Origin: Venturia oleaginea
Taxonomy: Eukaryota > Ascomycota > Dothideomycetes > Venturiales > Venturiaceae
Direction: 5' to 3'
Assembly: GCA_013176395.1 (NCBI GenBank)
Contig: JABMLP010000012.1
Coordinates: forward strand, 1,178,001-1,242,000
DNA: 64,000 nucleotides
The notes beneath the pieces were generated by a model. The model was not told where the DNA came from. It saw only the letters and a program-made list of their open reading frames with translations, and did no database searches. The translations under genes and the position numbers were made by a program. Shown in pieces: positions 47,148 through 57,882 of this stretch. The first letter of the stretch is position 1, and every line of letters begins with the position of its first letter.

Positions 47148-48916
47148 TCACTCATCGCCACTCGCCGTCGGGACCTCCTGGCCCGTTATTTCCTCAAAGT
47201 ACCTTTTCACATCCTCCTTGTTCTTTCCCCCTTCCACACGAAAGCCGGCCTTATTCACTTCCACTCTTTTTTCGGTAGCCTCCTCAATCTTCTCAACGAG
47301 GTTGTCGGCCGCTTCAGCTTCATCATCATCATCATCATAATCTCCCTCTACCGCCTCTGCCATCTCATCATCCACTGCCCCCTTATCACCCACCACAGCA
47401 CTCGCCCTAGGAGGAATCCGCCCCCCCTCCAACTTCAACTGTCTCATTATCGCCGGCCCACTCCGACACAACGACCTCATCTTCCCATCTTGAAACAAAA
47501 AATCGGTAAAGAACGCCTTATGCGCCCGACTCGTCTCCAGAACATCAGCAGATTTCCCTCTCCAATCCGCATCGGGCCCTTTGAAAACCATCCACTGATG
47601 TAAAAAACGGAATTCTTCGGCCTTCCATGCGCCCATTGTCGATTTACGGTCCGGTGCTACATCCGGTACTGGGTTTTGCGCGCACAGTGCGTCCAATTTG
47701 GTTTTTTGGGCGTTTCCGAGTTGGATACGGTTTTTATTTTGGGCTGCGGCTGCTTTGCTGGAGTGTCGTCTTCTGAGTTGTCATCGTTGTGGAATGGACC
47801 AAATATTTGGTCATCCGTGGGCCAGCCACTTGGGAAAATATCATCTTTGTTGTCTTCTTCGTACTCTTCCCAGTCCTCGGGTTGGCTCATGTGATACTGT
47901 GCAACCTCACAATCCACTAGGATCTTCATCGCTTCTTTGCGTATATTCTCCCAAGGTCTGTCTTCCCTATGCTTATCTTTGACGATTGCCGCAAGAGACT
48001 CGATAAGGTTCAGTCTCATGATCAGTGATAAACCAGACCATTTCTCTGTCTTGTCTTGTATCTTCTTGTGCATGTACAGCTTAATGACTTCCAGGCGTCG
48101 TTTTGCGTCGCGAATGTCTGGCTCTTCCCGGAAGAACGACTCCATTCGTTGCTGTTTCGCTGTCTGCTCGACGCCGGCCTCGTCAGGATTATCTCGCCAA
48201 CCCGTGAACCCGGAATCGATATCGTCGGTTGCTTTGGCGGCCAGGAGTCGACCCAAATTCAACATGCCACATCGTATGTGGTACAAGTTCTCGAAGAAGT
48301 CATGTGAAACCTTCTTTTGCCGCTTGGAGACCGAGGGTCCAGAAGTCTCATCGTTGTCGTCTTCCCCTGCTCTTCCCTTCTCCCCCTTTTCACCATGCCC
48401 AAGTGCATCCTCTTCCTCATTCTCTTTTACAGGCACCCCAACTATTTGCGTATCAATATCCATCTCATCCCCATCCTCAGCCTCCACCTCAACAATCTCT
48501 TCCATCTCCACAACTTTCTCCACTTTCTTTGTCGTCTTGAACGTAACCTTCTGCTTCCCCACCTCAGCCTCGGTGACCTGTCCAGAAACCATTGCCTCTG
48601 ATTCACCCTTCCTCCGACGTTTAGACAAAGGTTTCTCGGCAGCTTCGGCATCCTTATCGTCAGCATGCTTGCGCTTAACAGGTCTCTTGAGAGCCCTCGG
48701 AGGTCGCGAGACTGGTTCTGTGGGAGAAAATAATAATGAATTAGTGCGCATATTTGGAGTCGCGGACAGGCGATTTAACATACCACTGGATCGTTCTACT
48801 TCATCCTGATGGAGACGAGATTCTAGCTCGGCTTCAGCGTCCGGCATATTGTTATCAGGCTGTGGAGTATTTGATTCGAAGTCGCTTTCATATTGGACAA
48901 GGTTGGAAGAAGCCAT
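47148..48916 (-). CDS. novel-family charged protein, copy D (one frame break at an A6 run)
   Basis: Fourth copy, minus strand. Start ATG 48916 (gaaATGgct); an in-frame ATG at 49009 would add 31 residues. Layout: Ser/Asp-rich start; nuclear-type signals (KRPVKRKHADD, SKRRRKGES); an acidic region (EEIVEVEAEDGDEMDID); FFENLYHIRC; MESFFREEP; and the core KWSGLSLIMRLNLIESLAAI near residues 292-311. The first frame closes soon after TPKKPNW. The +1 frame opens across an A6 run (coding strand; T6 at 47702-47707) and reads TKLDALCAQNPVPDVAPDRK, then AEEFRFLHQWMVFKG, TSRAHKAFFTDFLFQDG, acidic DDDDDEAEAADN and the stop at 47148. A 1-nt change in the homopolymer would unite both halves into about 590 aa. 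No intron explains the shift. Confidence 0.6.
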
Positions 48917-49487
48917 TTCGGTACTAATTCTTAGATTGAGGCGTGGGGGTGAGTCGATGTCGGTACAAGTTGCTGGCGTATATATGTTATCGTCGCTCTT
49001 CGAAAGCATCTCTTTTTTTGGGGGGATCCTTGTGCGCTGCTAGAAAGATGTTTCCGGCATGGAAGGTGTTGACGTTTTTAGCCATAGTGATGGACAAGAA
49101 GAAGACGTGATGAGTTGTGTCTTTGTCTAAGGAGTTCTACCATAATGCAGGTCAGTCGTTGGGTAGGCATGACGCACGCGTCAAAGCGAAGTTGCTATGC
49201 GTCAAAGCGAAGCATGGTTACCGAATCTAGGCTACACAATTAGATGTTGTAAGCGTAAAGTTTGAGTCCTCGACGGTGAATATGGGTTAGGACTTTGTAT
49301 TCTTGTCAACTTCTCCCACTGCGAAAGATACATCGTCTTGATGTCTCAACGATGATTGTCATCTAGCCGTTCTCTAATGATCCAAAACTTAACGCGTCAA
49401 TAGTATCAAACACAAGACGCCATGCCAGCCACTAATGCCGATGCCAATACCCAAAACACCATCCATGCTTATAAAACATTACGATAA
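48917..49487. other. intergenic between copy D and ATG27
   Basis: Promoter side of copy D. A 15-nt direct repeat gcgtcaaagcgaag occurs near 49168-49182 and 49199-49213. No gene seen. Confidence 0.45.
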
Positions 49488-50698
49488 TCAATCATCCCAT
49501 TCCTCGTCCAAGTTATCTATCAACCTATTTTCGTCTTCCGCGTGGCGCCCTCTTATGTTTGAGTTTCCGTCTAGAGAGACGCGGGAGTATCCTCTTCGGC
49601 TGGGCATGAACCGCGCGCAGGAGGAGGTGAGGATGATGAAGGTATCCTAAACATGATATCAGTGGGTTTTGAGTATGGGGAGAAGAAGGCTAGGCTTACG
49701 GCGAGGAATGACCAGATGCCAGCCCACATGCTGTAATTGGGCAATTGTCTCCAGCCTCGTTGATGTTGTACAGTCCGTTGGTAGACGCAGCCTCCAACTA
49801 TGTATACGAGGATTGCAATCAACATTCTATAGCAAGTTAGCATATTTTCAATCATGGGCTTGTCCTAATTGCACATACATGACCCCGAATACACCCCCTG
49901 GTCCCAGCTGCTGCGGCGTTGTTTCTACTCCAGCACAAGCTGCTTGAGATTTGGCCTCGAAGATGTATGTACAGTCCATTTCCCCGGCGAAGGATATGGT
50001 TGCCTTTGGGCTCTTTGGTCCAAGTGGGTCTTTCTGACAGGAGAGGAGGATAATTGTGTTCTTCCTCCTTACTTCCTTATCCTTCCCGCTGGAGGACTTC
50101 TTATGATGTGTATCGTCATCATCGTCGTCTATTATCTTTGCGGATCGCAAGTCTTGTACTCCATGTGTGAGCTGTCGTTTTGATCTTGGTGAAGGAGAGT
50201 CGCATGGCGAGCCGTTCGTATAGTTGAGAATGAGTTTCGATCCACGAAGCACGAGTTCGGAGTTCTGTTGCCTTATTTGTCCACCTCATCAGCATCATAT
50301 ATCCCACTCCCAGATGTCAACACCACTCACCCAATCGAATATGACTTCTTCCCTATCGTGTAGAATGCGCTCACATTCTGTGCCAGCTTCCTATCTACGC
50401 CTTCCACGTTCGTCAAACCTTCCACGACCGGAGCGCAAAAGTTGATTGTAAAGTTCGCGCCATAGTCCTGTCCCTTAACATGGTAACTCTCCGACGCCTC
50501 CCCCTTCTTCACATTTTTGGTATCCTTTGGCGGGTGTAAACTCAGCGAGCTTAGATCGAAGAAGGCGCCCGAGGCTGGCGACCGGATGGTACACGGTTTC
50601 AAGGCAGGTTCTTTTGCTTTCTTGTCATCCGAGGCGGAGGCAGGGGAGGTGAGGAGAGCAAGGATGAGCGCAGAGGCGGATTGGAGATGTAGCTTCAT
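49488..50698 (-). CDS. ATG27: autophagy-related protein 27, MRH-domain type I membrane protein
   Basis: Transmembrane protein that helps supply Atg9 vesicles for autophagosome formation. 348 aa from four exons (50698-50331, 50271-49879, 49826-49700, 49646-49488) with introns 50272-50330, 49827-49878 and 49647-49699. Signal peptide MKLHLQSASALILALLTSPASA; the luminal mannose-6-phosphate-receptor-like domain has cysteines in KPCTIRSP, NFCAP, LLSCQKD, MDCTYIF and AACAG. The membrane segment GVIMLIAILVYIVGGCVYQR precedes the signature HQRGWRQLPNYSMWAGI, then a cytosolic tail with MPSRRGYSRVS and the acidic end LDEEWDD. A low-complexity DDDDDD/KKSSSGKDK loop is inserted in the luminal domain. The first ATG after a clean promoter was chosen. 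It is divergent from ERG24 with about 465 bp between starts. Confidence 0.92.
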
Positions 50699-51163
50699 GA
50701 TTTCGCGATAGGATTCATGAATATGGATTGGTGTCTTATATTGTAGCTGCCTATATGGGATTGGAGGATCGGCAAGACCAGAGGTTGCTCTTCTCACTTC
50801 CTTCAGAATGTAAACTCGGCTTAATTGTCTCAGGTTGAACGGATACGCGTGGCGCAGCAGAATCCCCTACTGTACCCTACTGCGAAAGGAGTCTACTGGA
50901 GTTACGCACCCCCTGAGGAGAGGTACAGTGCTATTGGCTGAAGCTGTGCCGGACGAATCTGTCGATTGCGGGCGTCATTGTCTCCGGCCTCTGGAGAATC
51001 AGTCCATCCATGTCACAAGCCTCAAGGCATCTTTATAAGAATTGAATGTGCTGGTGAATATCTTGGAATTGCAGGCACACTGTTCCGCGTCTTCCATTCA
51101 GCTTCATTTCCATACACCAACAAAGATTGCCTAAACAGATCGACTGCCAAACAAACACCAAAC
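50699..51163. promoter_or_regulatory. divergent promoter region ATG27 / ERG24
   Basis: 465 bp between head-to-head genes. AC-rich leader just before the ERG24 start; no clear TATA or other element recognised. Confidence 0.5.
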
Positions 51164-52772
51164 ATGCCGACCAAGGACAAGGCCGTCGCAAAAGCCCCAG
51201 AGAAACATGGCTACGAATTCTTTGGACCGTAGGTTTCAACTCTCAATTGCTTAAATGACCTACCTAACAATCGCTCAGACCTGGCGCTTTCTTTATAACC
51301 ACTTCGCTCCCCCTCGTCTGCTATGCCTTCAACTTTTTATGCAACGACATTACAGGCTGCCCTGCGCCCTCACTACTCTCTCCCTCGACTCTTACCCTTG
51401 AAAGCTTGAAGAAAGATGTTGGATGGCATGGATGGAGCACAATCTTCACTTGGGAGGCTATGGCTGCCAATTTTGGGTACTACTTCCTGAGCTTGCTTTT
51501 GTATAGATTCTTGCCAGGGACAGAAGTTGTCGGTGGTGTTACAAATGCTGGACACAGATTAAGCTACAGACTGAATGGTAGGACTGTCATCACTTTTACC
51601 GCTAGATACAATTGCTAACGCGTCACACAGCCTTCAATTCGGCTCTGTTCATCACCTCTATCCTCGCTGCAGGTACCCTTCTGCAAGGCGCCGAGTTTCC
51701 TGTCTGGACTTTCATCTACAATAACCAACTACCACTCCTCACCGCGAACATCCTCCTCTCATACTTTCTCGCCACATATGTCTACCTAAGCTCTTTCGGC
51801 GTCAAACCAGGCAACAAAGAGTCGCGCGAGCTGGCAGCAGGAGGACACTCCGGAAACATGCTCTACGACTGGTTCATCGGTCGCGAATTGAATCCCAGAA
51901 TTGAACTACCAGTCTTCGGCACCGTTGATATCAAAGTATGGATGGAGATGCGTCCTGGTCTTCTTGGCTGGATAATCATGGATTGCGCATTTATCGCTGC
52001 TCAATATAGGCATTTCGGATACGTGACCGACTCAATCATTATTACTACTGTAGCTCAGGCTGTCTACGTCTTTGACGCCCTATACATGGAACCGGCAATT
52101 CTCACAACCATCGATGTTATCTCAGATGGTTTTGGTTTCATGCTTGCCTTCGGCGACATCGTTTGGGTTCCTTTCGTCTACTCACTTCAGGCGCGCTACC
52201 TTTCCATCCACCCAGTTGATTTGGGTGTGTACTCGGCAATTCCAATTGGTGTCCTCCTCTCCGGCTACGCCATCTTCCGTGGCGCAAACAACGAGAAGAA
52301 CCGCTTCCGCAATGACCCAAAGGATCCCAAGGTCGCTCATATGAAATACATGGAAACTGCCTCTGGATCCAAATTACTAGTCTCAGGATGGTGGGGAACA
52401 GCCCGCCACATCAACTACTTGGGCGATTGGTTCCTCTCCTGGTCTTACTGCCTCCCAACTGGTATTGCAGGCTACGAGATTCTCCGCGGTATCTCTGCTG
52501 CCTCGACGGCCGTTGCTCCAGGAGAGAGCTACACCATGCTCGGTGGAAAGGGCCTTGATGGCGGCCATGCTGCCCTCGGCCGCACAGTTGTAACACCAGG
52601 TCAGGCAAAGGGATGGGGCATGATAGTAACTTATTTCTTCATGCTCTACTTCGCCATCCTTCTCATCCACCGTGAACGACGCGACGAGGAGAAGTGCAGG
52701 AAAAAGTACGGAAAAGATTGGGATGAGTATTGTAAGAGGGTGCCTAGCAGGATTATCCCTGGTATCTACTAG
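51164..52772 (+). CDS. ERG24: delta(14)-sterol reductase
   Basis: ER enzyme reducing the C14=C15 double bond in ergosterol synthesis, after Erg11, with NADPH; the target of morpholine fungicides. 501 aa from exons 51164-51228, 51279-51577 and 51631-52772; introns 51229-51278 and 51578-51630. N-terminal KHGYEFFGPPGAF, then multiple membrane spans. Signature motifs of the ERG4/ERG24 family are present: IGRELNPRI, DIKVWMEMRPGLLGW, LLVSGWWGTARHINYLGDW, and the C-terminal IHRERRDEEKCRKKYGKDWDEYCKRVPSRIIPGIY region (shown here only in pieces: HRERRDEEKC, YGKDWDEYC, IIPGIY). The length matches the family. No defects seen. Confidence 0.93.
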
Positions 52773-54143
52773 GCTGGATGTCCTGGAGAGGCGGTCTGGG
52801 GAGTCTTGAGATGATTTTTTCCTGCATCTTAGCGGGTTTTTGGGTTGAGCGTTGTACTACTATCCATTTCACCAAGCATGAAATTGTACGTACGGACGTA
52901 CCCTATCCGGGTTGAGCGTTGTACTATATGTATGGACGTACCTAATTCACAGAATGAGCTTTACTTACGAACAAGTTCGTGTGTAGTAGCTGTAGACACG
53001 CAGAATTCTCATCTTGAATTCTTACAGTCGGAAGAGGCTTGGTCTGGGGGTGAGTGCGTGGAGCGTCGAGCAAGCAATCTCGGCGAGAAAAGTCTTAGTA
53101 AGATAGGCTAGCCGCTTTTAGCCAACTCGCTTTCTACATCTTCCTTTCTCAAGCCCTCTCAATCCTCAACACCATCTCCGCGTCGCTCGCATTTCACTCC
53201 CAAGGACCTCTTGCTGCCTCGATTCTTTGAACACCTTGCAGAGGCAGAATTTTAGCAGATCCGCAATGGAATCTGAGACCGGCCGTGTCAGCAGGTGCCG
53301 AAAGATCTGCACCGTGACTTCTCAGATCACTGATCTTGCCTGTTCTTGAGCATATTCTTCATATATATAGATTTTGCGGGCTGACTCATCTTCTCAGCCT
53401 CGACCTTTGTCCTACCGGTATGCCTCTGCAAGGCCGATTCGCTGACCAAGACCGGATGCTACCTGTACCGTCTCTCTGCTAAGGCAGCGAGTGTAAACGA
53501 TGGACCACAGTACGCACTGTTATCTACCTAAGCTGGGGCAACCATAACCATATGCAGAAAACGAAATCGCAGTCCTCTCACGTCTTTCTTGTACAACCAT
53601 TGTGTGGTAACTCTTGATGCGTCCAGAGCCCTCTTTGAAGTTCCACATATTGCGGCATCTGGTTGGAGCATACACAGCCTGCCCGGTCTCGTATCCCCTT
53701 ACACAACTTTCTTCATGCATATTTACAAATAAACCATGGCCAGGCAGCGCAGTTCTTTGGAATGTGATAGGGCATACTCTACCGCTGCGCCCAAATCATC
53801 GGGCACGGACAAGCCAAGGTACCATTTCCTGAAGTGATCTTCTTGAATGATTCGCACCCTGCAAATAGTCTTTGGGGCAGAGTCGCCACCTCAGCAACAA
53901 TCTATCATTATATAGACGCATCTTGTAATCTGAGTACTGCTATTCTCTCACCATCAGTCACTGTTTTCTCATCGGCAAATCAAATTCACATCCTCGATTC
54001 TTACACCATTTATTCGCTGCTGTAACACCACCGGTTCCATTAACCGTAGCTGCCTTGGATCTTCAACTGACACGATCGACTCTTCTATAACGACCCCCGT
54101 CCAACCTCGCTCATACTCAATCGACAGCAAGGCGACCACCATA
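52773..54143. other. intergenic, 1.4 kb, with a short direct repeat
   Basis: No supported gene. A TATA-like tatatatag lies at about 53361-53369 and C/T-rich leader sequence precedes 54144. Confidence 0.45.
52842..52945. repeat. direct repeat pair in the ERG24 3' flank
   Basis: gggttgagcgttgtacta occurs at about 52842 and again at about 52909, each followed within 60 nt by a ggacgtacc element. Confidence 0.8.
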
Positions 54144-54924
54144 ATGGACCACTCAAGTCAAACCTTCAGCGGTGGTGCTCCAAAAAATTTCAAAGCACTC
54201 CACTGCCTAATCATAGCCGCAGTGATCCCCACATTCGCCTTTGATATTCCCGTGTGCGCCATTCAACGCAATCCAGGCGCCATATTGGGAGTGATCATGG
54301 TCGGCATATCTGCGATCATATCCATATACCGCTCAGGTCTCCTAAAGAGAGCGAAATTCGACGACCAGTCACGCGAGTACCAAATTCTCCTCCCTGATCA
54401 AGGCGCTTTGGAGCGAGGTATCTCCAACGTACGAGCAAGCATCGGCATGGCAGGTCAAACTGAAAAGACCTTTTTCGCTTTAGTGGACTTCATCTTCGCC
54501 AGCATTCTACTGGTGGCTACTGTCTTGTTATATGTGATACGTGGCCGGAGCTACTGGAGATCATACGAAGATCCAGCACTCGTTATTGTAAAAACTTGGG
54601 GTAGCTTGCCCATAATCATGGTTTGGTGAGTCAATAAATCCCTTCATGCATCGCTTCATCCCCTCAGCAGACGCGGTCCTTTCGTTATCTTTCTCTTTTA
54701 TCCTAAGCCAATCCATCAAGCATCATCGCTAACGATTACTTAGCCTCATTCACGCATACCTCTTCTTCCACGCAGTCCTACAGGCAATTAATGCTCCTTC
54801 CAAGTCAGCACCTCTGTGCACTCGTTGCCAGGGTTCGCTCTGCAGAGATTCCCCACCAACGAGTGAGCCAGCTAGCGCTCGACCAAGCATGGAATCTGTT
54901 TCACCAGGAATTTCCAATATGTAA
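54144..54924 (+). CDS. hypothetical four-TM membrane protein
   Basis: 220 aa from exons 54144-54625 and 54744-54924 with intron 54626-54743 (GTGAGT...CTAACG...TTAG). Hydrophobic segments: LHCLIIAAVIPTFAFDIPV, AILGVIMVGISAIISIY, FFALVDFIFASILLVATVLL and GSLPIIMVWCLIHAYLFFHA, joined by a charged cytosolic-type loop (LLKRAKFDDQSREYQ). The C terminus is Ser/Pro-rich with CTRCQ. No family recognised; the spacing suggests a small tetraspan protein. The stop at 54922 overlaps a possible donor (AT|GTAAGT), so a further exon cannot be excluded. Confidence 0.55.
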
Positions 54925-56067
54925 GTGTAGTGAAGTGAATATTGGTTAGGACCACCAGAGACTATTCAGCTGGTGCTAGTTGCGATCGCTTTACAGGAGA
55001 TCTAAATGACCTCAATGCTTCGAGGTCTTTGGTGCATGGGGTGGTTTGAAGCTGATACTTGAGCGGGAAGGCTGCGAGACATTCTGTCTGCTTACCAGGT
55101 TGGTGTTTGGAACCCCCCTCAATAGGTCTTGCGGTATGACACGGATGACACCACTTTCATTGAACGAATACTATCTCCATGTACTAAGAAAGTGGTAAAT
55201 AAAGACGCATCAAGCACCACAAAAATGCAACACTTGAGCTTCGCAAAGACATGACTAGGATGTCAGAAAAGTGCTACCAGGCCGTGATTCGGCCCGGCTT
55301 CTAACCTCCATATTCAAGGATGCCGCAATCTATCCTTTCTCTTTGAGCTTGCGCAAGAAATATATTGCCAATTGCTCGCCTTCCCTATAACCACGTCTTT
55401 TCACCGAGTACCACCCCATCCCCGCTTCTGAAAATGCACATTCAGACCCTCCCCATCTCGTTCACCCTCCTAACTGTAGTCTAAGCACATTAAGTACCTC
55501 TTCCACGAAATCAGGAATTAATGTAAAAATATATTAATCACTATGATGAATACATTCATAATTCGTCTAACCCACCAAACAGACATTTGGCGCCTTACCA
55601 CCACAAGGGACTGAAATTCAGGTCGACTGTTATTTTTAGCTATTGTGTGAATTGTTAAGGGGTGATAAATCAAGTCTCTGGAACTAGAGAACAAGGAAAA
55701 GGCTAGGCTCGTGGCAAGTTAGAAAAAATAAAAATCATCAGTCATTTTAAAAAGCAGCTATGAACCTTTCCCATCGATCTACATTAAACTTCGAATCTTT
55801 GGCATTTTCCTGCCCTCTATCGTTCTCCTGTTACTGTTTGCGTGTCCCTACGAATGCTCTAGCTATAACCATCAGCTCGAATCATAAACCATCCCAGCCA
55901 TCTAAGCAGCTGACCAACTATTTCCCTTCTCCTCGTGAGTTTTTGTTCGTGACGATGCGAAATAGGATCTGGCCTCGTTTGCCGAGGCCATGAACCTACT
56001 CGGCTCAGCTTCGACGACCATCATCCCGCCCCAAAATCCAACAAAACTCCAATAACAAACAAGAGAC
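54925..56067. other. intergenic, 1.1 kb
   Basis: AT-rich between 55480 and 55760; no gene, repeat or RNA signature supported. Confidence 0.5.
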
Positions 56068-57882
56068 TCAGAAAGTTCCCCCGACAAACACCCTCAAACC
56101 CCCCGGATTAGCAACAGCAACAGTCCCACTAGCATCCTTCCCCCCAGTCGGATTAACATCATCATACGGAAACGCATACCCCTTCCCATCCTTCTCAAGC
56201 CCATGCACAACCTTACTATACCAATTCGTAACAGCATCCTGATAATACCTCTCAGACGACAAACCAGGCTGCAAATTGCCTCCCTCGAGTAAAAGCGTGG
56301 ACCGATCGAAGGCGGCGCAGAGCCGGGGAGCAATAGCCTTGTGGACATCGTTCGCCGAGGCCGTGACACTGAAGGGTCCGCTGTCGCATCCGAAGATATC
56401 GCTGGCGGATGGTTTGGCGTAGGTGGTTGAGGAACCTTGGCAATGGAGGAGATTATCCGCTGTTGAGGTTTGACAGGTGATGTTACCCGGTGCGGATTGT
56501 GTGTCGATGGTTAATACCTCGTTCTGATACTTTTGCCACACTCGGTCAATATAGCCCGTCCAGAGGTTTTCAAAAGCAGTGGAATGACTGGATATGTATT
56601 GAGCTGGACTCAATACCCTCAACAACCTCCCATTCCGATCCGCCAAACACAGTTTCGACCACTCGTAGCCATCCACTTTCCCCTGGGCGAGGAGGGCATC
56701 GCAAATCGATGTCACTGAGGTGCCGGGAAGGCCTAGGGCGGATTGCATACCACTCCCGTCCACTGATCCCTGAACCTCGAGTTCCATGCCGAGAACGAGC
56801 CCGACGAAATCGACGTAGCTGATGTTAGCAAAGAGACCATTGTCCAGATATGTCAATTCGACGAATCCCCAATTGACGCCTGCGGATGGATCGTTCGGAT
56901 TGGCGGACGAGGGCAAAACCAGGGATGGCAAATTGATAGCTCCATTCCACACGACGTGGAATTTAAGCATGTCCTCTGCTGCGAACCAGACGCGGGCTGA
57001 TGTGATGTAGCCGGGGATATTGATATTAGTCGTGCTCCCCTTAGCACCAAGTGCGATAGCGACATTGTCTGTGATGAGTTGGGGTATCGTTTGACTGCTG
57101 GTGCATGTGGGATAGTAAAATGTGCCATCGGGTTGTAGCATGACGAGCTGGCCATTGGGTGTCAAACCAGTGACGTATGCGTTCACGTTGCCACCAAGAT
57201 CGTTCACCAGTGCGAGGGAAAGAGGTGGGGCATCAAGGGTATTCGAAAGAATAGTGTTATTCGAAGCAGTCGAGTTGAGAGAGTTTTTATCGCTCAGGAT
57301 GATTGGTCCGGTGAAATCTTCTGGCTCGACGATTGTAGTAGTGGTAATCGTAATAGTTGAATTGGTAGTGGTAATCATACCAGTTGAATTGGTAATACTG
57401 TTCGTAGTAGTGGTATTCGTAGTAACCGTATTCGTAATGGTGGTATTCTTAGGAGTCGAATCGAGAGCGGTATTCGTAGCAGTCGAATCGAGAGCGGTAT
57501 TCGCAGCACTCGAATTGAGAGAGGCAGCATCCGTAGCACTCGAATTGAGACTGGCAGCATCCGTAGCAGTCGAATTGAGAGAGGCAGCATCCGTAGCAGT
57601 CGAATTGAGACTGGCATTCGTACTAGTCGTATTCGCAGTCGTCGTATTCGCAGTCGTCGTATTCGTAGCAGTCGAATTGCCAGTGTTTCCATCGTCCGGA
57701 ACAATCAGATCTGGGACACCTTCTGGCTTAACTCGTGTAGTACCGTGATGTGCTCCACCTCTGAATCGATGTGATTCCAGCTCAATGAGGCCTTTGTTCG
57801 CGTTATGCGGATTTGGTAGAGCAAACGATGTTCTGATGAGTTGTGTTGCTATAAATAGCGTGGGTATGAAGGAGACCCGCAT
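56068..57882 (-). CDS. GH64-type secreted beta-1,3-glucanase-like protein with glycosylation-rich repeat stalk
   Basis: 604-aa single-exon secreted protein. Signal peptide MRVSFIPTLFIATQLIRTSF; the start at 57882 places it at the N terminus (the frame extends upstream to 57966). Residues about 60-190 are Asn/Ser/Thr-rich and contain decapeptide repeats of the type SLNSTATDAA plus NTT runs, so many N-glycosylation sequons. From about residue 200 a GH64/thaumatin-like glucanase domain follows: LALVNDLGGNVNAYVTGL, VMLQPDGTFYYPTCTSS, ITSARVWFAAEDMLKFHVV, GVNWGFVELTYLDNGLFANI, YVDFVGLVLGMELEVQGS, and near the end YYQDAVTNWYSKVVHGLEKD and AFPYDDVNPTGG. The family cleaves beta-1,3-glucan to pentasaccharides, so roles in wall remodelling or mycoparasitism are plausible. 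The catalytic acids were not individually verified. Confidence 0.82.
   Translation of the reverse strand: MRVSFIPTLFIATQLIRTSFALPNPHNANKGLIELESHRFRGGAHHGTTRVKPEGVPDLIVPDDGNTGNSTATNTTTANTTTANTTSTNASLNSTATDAASLNSTATDAASLNSSATDAASLNSSAANTALDSTATNTALDSTPKNTTITNTVTTNTTTTNSITNSTGMITTTNSTITITTTTIVEPEDFTGPIILSDKNSLNSTASNNTILSNTLDAPPLSLALVNDLGGNVNAYVTGLTPNGQLVMLQPDGTFYYPTCTSSQTIPQLITDNVAIALGAKGSTTNINIPGYITSARVWFAAEDMLKFHVVWNGAINLPSLVLPSSANPNDPSAGVNWGFVELTYLDNGLFANISYVDFVGLVLGMELEVQGSVDGSGMQSALGLPGTSVTSICDALLAQGKVDGYEWSKLCLADRNGRLLRVLSPAQYISSHSTAFENLWTGYIDRVWQKYQNEVLTIDTQSAPGNITCQTSTADNLLHCQGSSTTYAKPSASDIFGCDSGPFSVTASANDVHKAIAPRLCAAFDRSTLLLEGGNLQPGLSSERYYQDAVTNWYSKVVHGLEKDGKGYAFPYDDVNPTGGKDASGTVAVANPGGLRVFVGGTF
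57440..57680 (-). repeat. coding minisatellite (30-bp units) in the GH64-like gene
   Basis: Tandem 30-bp units encoding SLNS(T/S)ATDAA, grading into shorter ALDSTATNT and NTT(T)A units. Several reading frames stay open across it on both strands, an artefact of the repeat. Confidence 0.85.

Noticed and set aside
47937..48809. 290-codon plus frame opposite copy D
   Set aside because: Antisense of the conserved minus-strand gene; low complexity Ser/Pro composition.
57122..57748. 208-codon Val/Ala/Glu plus frame
   Set aside because: Antisense of the GH64-like repeat stalk; a by-product of 30-bp repeats.
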